8,632 bases of DNA from Rhodospirillales bacterium (lineage in GTDB: Bacteria; Pseudomonadota; Alphaproteobacteria; Rhodospirillales_A; JACZKS01), in assembly GCA_018648445.1 (NCBI GenBank), contig JABGRG010000137.1:1-8632 (forward strand), in the 5' to 3' direction. Positions 5,520 to 8,632 of the stretch are shown here, piece after piece. Position 1 is the first letter of the stretch. Each line of letters begins with the position of its first letter. A model generated the notes under the pieces. It was not told where the DNA came from and ran no database searches. It was given only the letters and a program-made list of their open reading frames with translations. Position numbers and translations under genes: made by a program.

Positions 5520-7055
5520 ATGAGGGCAGTTTTCGTTTTTTTCGACTCGTTGAACCGCAGATCTCTGGAATGCTACGGCGGAATGTCAGTCAAGACGCCA
5601 AACTTCAAGCGGCTGGCCGAACGGTGCGTAACCTTTGATACCCATTACGTGGGAAGCCTTCCCTGCATGCCGGCCCGCCGCGAAATCATGACCGGGCGGC
5701 TGAATTTCCTGCATCGATCCTGGGGACCGGTCGAACCCTTTGATAATGCCTTCCCCGACCTGCTGGCCAAAGCGGGCGTGTATTCGCACCTGATTACCGA
5801 TCATCAGCATTACTGGGAAGACGGCGGGGCGACCTATCACACGCGCTATGACAGCTGCGAATTCGTTCGCGGACAGGAAAGCGATTTCTGGAAGGGTGTC
5901 GTCGAGCCGAACCTTGATGGGTTCAAAGAGAAATATCATCCCAGTCAGGTAAATACGCAAAAACGAAACAAGTTTTTCCGCAACCTGGTCAACCGGGAAT
6001 TCATGAAGGATTACGAGGATTATCCGACGGTACGTTGTTTTGACGAGGCTGTTGATTTCCTCGATACGAACAAGCGGGCCGACGACTGGATCCTGCAACT
6101 TGAAGTTTTCGATCCCCACGAACCCTTCGATGTCCCTGCGAAATTCCGGGAAGACTATCCGACGGATTATGACGGCCCGATCCTGGATTGGCCCAAATAT
6201 GACCGTGTGAGCGAAACCCCGGATGAGATTGCCGAAATTCAGGCCAACTACGCGGCAACGCTTGCCCATTGCGACCTGCAACTCGGGCGGCTGCTCGACT
6301 ACTTCGACGAAAACGATCTGTGGAAAGACACCGCACTTATTCTTTCCACAGATCACGGATATTTGCTGGGAGAGCACGATTGGTGGGCAAAGCTCATTAT
6401 GCCCTGCTACAATGAGGTCTGCCACACCCCGCTATTCGTGCACCATCCCGACTACATTTCGCAGGCCGGAACGCGGCGATCTGCGTTAACCCAGACCATC
6501 GATCTCATGCCCACGATCCTCGATATGTTTGGGGTTGAATTGCCGAAAGAAGTGGAGGGACACTCGCTTCTTCCCCTTTTGGAAAAGGACACACCGGTTC
6601 GAGAGGCCGGTCTTTATGGCGTGTTTGGCAGCGCAATCAACATCACCGATGGAAAGTATACGTACTTCCGTTACCCCGAGGACATGCATGGCGGGGATTT
6701 GTTCCAATACACCCTCATGCCCACCCATATCATGAGCCTTTTTTCCGTCGATGAACTTCAGGAAGCCAGCCTCGCCGCACCTTTCGATTTCACAAAGGGC
6801 GTGCCGCTCCTTAAGGTTCCTTCAACGCCAAAATCGCCGCAATACAGCCGCCACGGCCCTGGTGTTCAGCATGACACGACGTCCGTCCTTTTCGATCTTG
6901 AGGTCGATCCGGGACAAACGAAGCCGATCAATGATCCGGCGACCGAACAACGGCTTTGTCGCCTGATGGTCCAAATCATGCTTGCGCATGACGCACCGCC
7001 TGAATCCTATCGGCGCTACGGTCTCGAGGATTTTAAGGCAGAAGCCAAATCCTGA
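5520..7055 (+). CDS. type I (formylglycine-dependent) sulfatase, cytoplasmic, substrate unknown
   Basis: A 511-residue alkaline-phosphatase-superfamily hydrolase predicted to cleave sulfate esters. The catalytic motif is C49-M-P-A-R53 in GSLPCMPARREIMTGR, the CxPxR pattern whose Cys is oxidised to formylglycine. Other active-site candidates are D9, H200 in DPHEPF, and D278-H279-G280 followed by LLGEHDWWAK (K291), the usual metal and sulfate ligands. The N-terminus reads FFDSLNRRSLECYG: where many sulfatases have two Asp in a row, this one has D9-S10, as in a recognisable DSLNR subgroup. It starts directly with the first beta strand and has no signal peptide. A GGGGA site lies 5 bases before the ATG, and the gene follows tctA by 31 bases, so it is probably expressed with the transporter. 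A phosphonate or phosphate monoester hydrolase is a less likely alternative. Confidence 0.88.
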   Translation: MRAVFVFFDSLNRRSLECYGGMSVKTPNFKRLAERCVTFDTHYVGSLPCMPARREIMTGRLNFLHRSWGPVEPFDNAFPDLLAKAGVYSHLITDHQHYWEDGGATYHTRYDSCEFVRGQESDFWKGVVEPNLDGFKEKYHPSQVNTQKRNKFFRNLVNREFMKDYEDYPTVRCFDEAVDFLDTNKRADDWILQLEVFDPHEPFDVPAKFREDYPTDYDGPILDWPKYDRVSETPDEIAEIQANYAATLAHCDLQLGRLLDYFDENDLWKDTALILSTDHGYLLGEHDWWAKLIMPCYNEVCHTPLFVHHPDYISQAGTRRSALTQTIDLMPTILDMFGVELPKEVEGHSLLPLLEKDTPVREAGLYGVFGSAINITDGKYTYFRYPEDMHGGDLFQYTLMPTHIMSLFSVDELQEASLAAPFDFTKGVPLLKVPSTPKSPQYSRHGPGVQHDTTSVLFDLEVDPGQTKPINDPATEQRLCRLMVQIMLAHDAPPESYRRYGLEDFKAEAKS

Positions 7056-7082
7056 ACGATCATTCGTTCGCTTTCACGACGG

Positions 7083-7117
7083 CAACGGCCCTGAGGCGTC
7101 AGTCCTCAGGGCCGTTG
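7083..7117. terminator. perfect hairpin between the convergent sulfatase genes
   Basis: A perfect 14-bp stem (7083-7096 with 7104-7117, core GGCCCTGAGG/CCTCAGGGCC) with a 7-base loop lies in the 65-base gap between two converging stop codons, 3 bases from one of them. Its placement suits a bidirectional terminator. Neither side has a real T-run, so it may act mainly as a 3'-end stabiliser or a partial terminator. Confidence 0.6.
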
Positions 7118-7120
7118 GTA

Positions 7121-8548
7121 CTATTCATACTCCCACTTGTGGAGCCAAGGATCGTTGGTGGCTTTTTGATAGCCTTTGATCCGTTCTTTGAAGTCTTCGA
7201 CCATGTCCGCGTACGCCGGTTCGGCGGCCAGATTGTTAAGCTCGTCCGGGTCTTCGTCGAGGTCGTAAAGCTCAAACATCGGACGGTTCAGGTAACTATC
7301 GAAGGTTCGTTTGCCGATCGTGTCGCCGTCGCGCATCGCTGATTGCAGGGTCCCCGAGCGCCACAGGTCGGAAGCCGACGGATAGGTCAGCTTCCAGGCG
7401 ATGTTGTAGAAAAATTTGTATTTGCGCGTGCGGATAACCCGCATGGGATAGTAGTTGGTAACCTGGTGGAAGGAATGGGCGGCGAAAACTTCGTCCCGCC
7501 AATCCTTGGCATCGGGATCATCAAGAATGGGCACAATACTCTCGCCTAGGAACTCTTCCGTTTTTTCCAGCGGCTTGCCTGCGAAATCCATAATCGTCGG
7601 CGTAATATCGGCCCAGTTGACCATGGCATTGTTGATGGCCCCACGTCCCTTGTGAAAGGGGCTGCGGATGATGAACGGAAGGCGCATGGCTGGTTCATAA
7701 AGGGTCGTCTTGGATACCGGGAAGGCCCCGCCATTGTCGGTGAGGTACATAATCACGGTATTGTCCATGACCCCCGCGTCACCGAGGTGTTTGATCAAGC
7801 GCCCTATGCCGCGATCAAGCCGGTTGATCGATTGGTAGTATTCAGCCAACTCGGCTCGGGTTTCCGGCGTGTCATTGAGAAAGTCCGGCACGATGACTTC
7901 GTCGGGGTTAAATCTGAGTTCCTTGTCGCCGGGAAAGTCCTCTGTCGGATTGCCAAAATCGTCGGGCTTTAACGGATGGTCCCGTCGCAGGTTCTCGCGA
8001 TGCGGATTGTAAGAGGCAAAATAGAGGAAGAAGGGCCGCTCGTCTTTCTGGTTGATGAAGTCGACGCAACGGTCTGCCTTTAACACATCGTCGCGCACGC
8101 GGCGGTAGGCTTCGTCGTCATCGGCACGGTGGATCTTCTGCAAGTCATAGGAGGCAATAGCCTTTGTGGTTTCCTCCGGGTCCCAATCGAAGGGGTACTG
8201 GGACTCCGGTCGATAGTGCTGCTTGCCAATGCGCCCTGTCCGGTATCCCGCTTCCCTCAGATAGATCGGCAGGGTCTTGATCCCGTCGGCGATGGAGAAG
8301 TTGTGGGGCAGATGGGTAAGGCCATAGGTCCTGTTGGTGTGGTTGTGCAGGCCGGTAAGGATCACCGAGCGGCTGGGGGCGCAGGAAGCCGTGGTGCAGA
8401 ACGAGTTGGAAAAACGGATGCCCTCGGCGGCAAGCGCATCGAGACTGGGGGTCTTAACGACCGGATTTCCGTAGCATCCAAGCGCTTCGCGACCGTGGTC
8501 GTCGCTGACGATGACCACAATGTTCGGGCGTTTCTGACTGTCAGGCAT
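7121..8548 (-). CDS. type I sulfatase resembling heparan N-sulfatase (sulfamidase)
   Basis: A 475-residue formylglycine sulfatase. D16-D17 (IVSDDHG) are the first metal ligands. C56-A-P-S-R60 is the canonical CxPSR site, followed by SVILTG. K109 and H111 (GRIGKQHY), H183 (YNPHR), D271-N272 (TDNGG) and K280 (SKTTLYEP) complete the pocket. From memory it tracks the mammalian sulfamidase SGSH: TGL-N-YGL, LREAGYRTGRIGK-H, PES-YPFD, FFLY, VP-FLNDTPETRAEL and DNG--FP-S-T-LY. This suggests an N-sulfo- or O-sulfo-sugar substrate, though bacterial members may differ. I chose the ATG at 8548 over the TTG at 8590 because AAGGA lies about 10 bases upstream and the extension adds an unrelated 14 residues. 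No signal peptide is seen, so it should be cytoplasmic. It converges on the first sulfatase and shares little with it beyond the catalytic motifs. Confidence 0.87.
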   Translation of the reverse strand: MPDSQKRPNIVVIVSDDHGREALGCYGNPVVKTPSLDALAAEGIRFSNSFCTTASCAPSRSVILTGLHNHTNRTYGLTHLPHNFSIADGIKTLPIYLREAGYRTGRIGKQHYRPESQYPFDWDPEETTKAIASYDLQKIHRADDDEAYRRVRDDVLKADRCVDFINQKDERPFFLYFASYNPHRENLRRDHPLKPDDFGNPTEDFPGDKELRFNPDEVIVPDFLNDTPETRAELAEYYQSINRLDRGIGRLIKHLGDAGVMDNTVIMYLTDNGGAFPVSKTTLYEPAMRLPFIIRSPFHKGRGAINNAMVNWADITPTIMDFAGKPLEKTEEFLGESIVPILDDPDAKDWRDEVFAAHSFHQVTNYYPMRVIRTRKYKFFYNIAWKLTYPSASDLWRSGTLQSAMRDGDTIGKRTFDSYLNRPMFELYDLDEDPDELNNLAAEPAYADMVEDFKERIKGYQKATNDPWLHKWEYE

Positions 8549-8586
8549 GAAATGATTTCCTTTTTCCTGCACCCGCGCGGCTGGAT

Positions 8587-8632
8587 TCAAATTTCAAGTG
8601 CAACACCCAATGATTTGACGAAGGCTTCCAAT
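8587..8632 (-). CDS. possible C-terminal end of an upstream gene, cut by window edge
   Basis: At the right edge a minus-strand frame enters the window and gives about 14 residues, LEAFVKSLGVALEI, before a TGA at 8587-8589, 38 bases upstream of the sulfatase ATG. The composition looks like a real C-terminal helix and strand, and the spacing suits an operon with the sulfatase last. It is too short to identify, and a chance frame is possible. Confidence 0.3.
   Translation of the reverse strand, partial: LEAFVKSLGVALEI

Noticed and set aside
5586..6425. Long minus-strand open frame of 279 codons opposite the first sulfatase
   Set aside because: It lies fully antisense to a clear sulfatase with intact catalytic motifs and shows no family resemblance; high-GC third positions explain the open antisense frame.
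1..8632. CRISPR arrays, tRNA or rRNA genes, insertion sequences
   Set aside because: No regularly spaced direct repeats, tRNA-like cloverleafs, rRNA stretches or transposase motifs were seen on reading both strands.

Overview
The window looks like chromosomal DNA of a Pseudomonadota bacterium, possibly an alphaproteobacterium. It has moderately GC-rich coding sequence, a Bug/TctC-type binding protein with a full TctABC transporter, and a LysR regulator. I cannot fix the genus from sequence alone.

Left block (1-560, minus strand): a probable two-gene unit. It encodes a UPF0251/DUF134 helix-turn-helix protein and, 19 bases downstream, the start of a small Gly/Arg-rich protein opening MPGFDRTGP (DUF5320-like), which is cut by the window edge. 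A good sigma70-type promoter and an imperfect palindrome over its -35 box lie upstream. From 561 to 985 there is no intact gene, only a possible broken minus-strand reading frame.

Central block (986-7055): a LysR-type regulator on the minus strand is divergent from a plus-strand series tctC-tctB-tctA-sulfatase, separated by a 581-base AT-rich control region. The transporter is a complete tripartite tricarboxylate transporter (TTT): periplasmic binding protein, small membrane subunit and large membrane subunit. A strong intrinsic terminator-like hairpin sits between tctC and tctB, which should favour binding-protein mRNA over membrane-subunit mRNA. The first sulfatase follows tctA by 31 bases and carries a formylglycine-type CMPAR motif.

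Right block (7056-8632): a second sulfatase of a different subtype converges on the first across a perfect 14-bp hairpin. It has a CAPSR active site and resembles heparan N-sulfatase (sulfamidase). It may be the last gene of a minus-strand unit entering from the right; only about 14 C-terminal residues of the preceding frame are visible.

Working model (inference): the LysR protein senses a small sulfated or sulfamated organic acid or sugar. TctC captures it, TctBA import it, and the two sulfatases, neither with a visible signal peptide, remove sulfate in the cytoplasm. No formylglycine-generating enzyme, sulfate exporter or carbon-backbone catabolic gene is in the window, so the substrate remains open.
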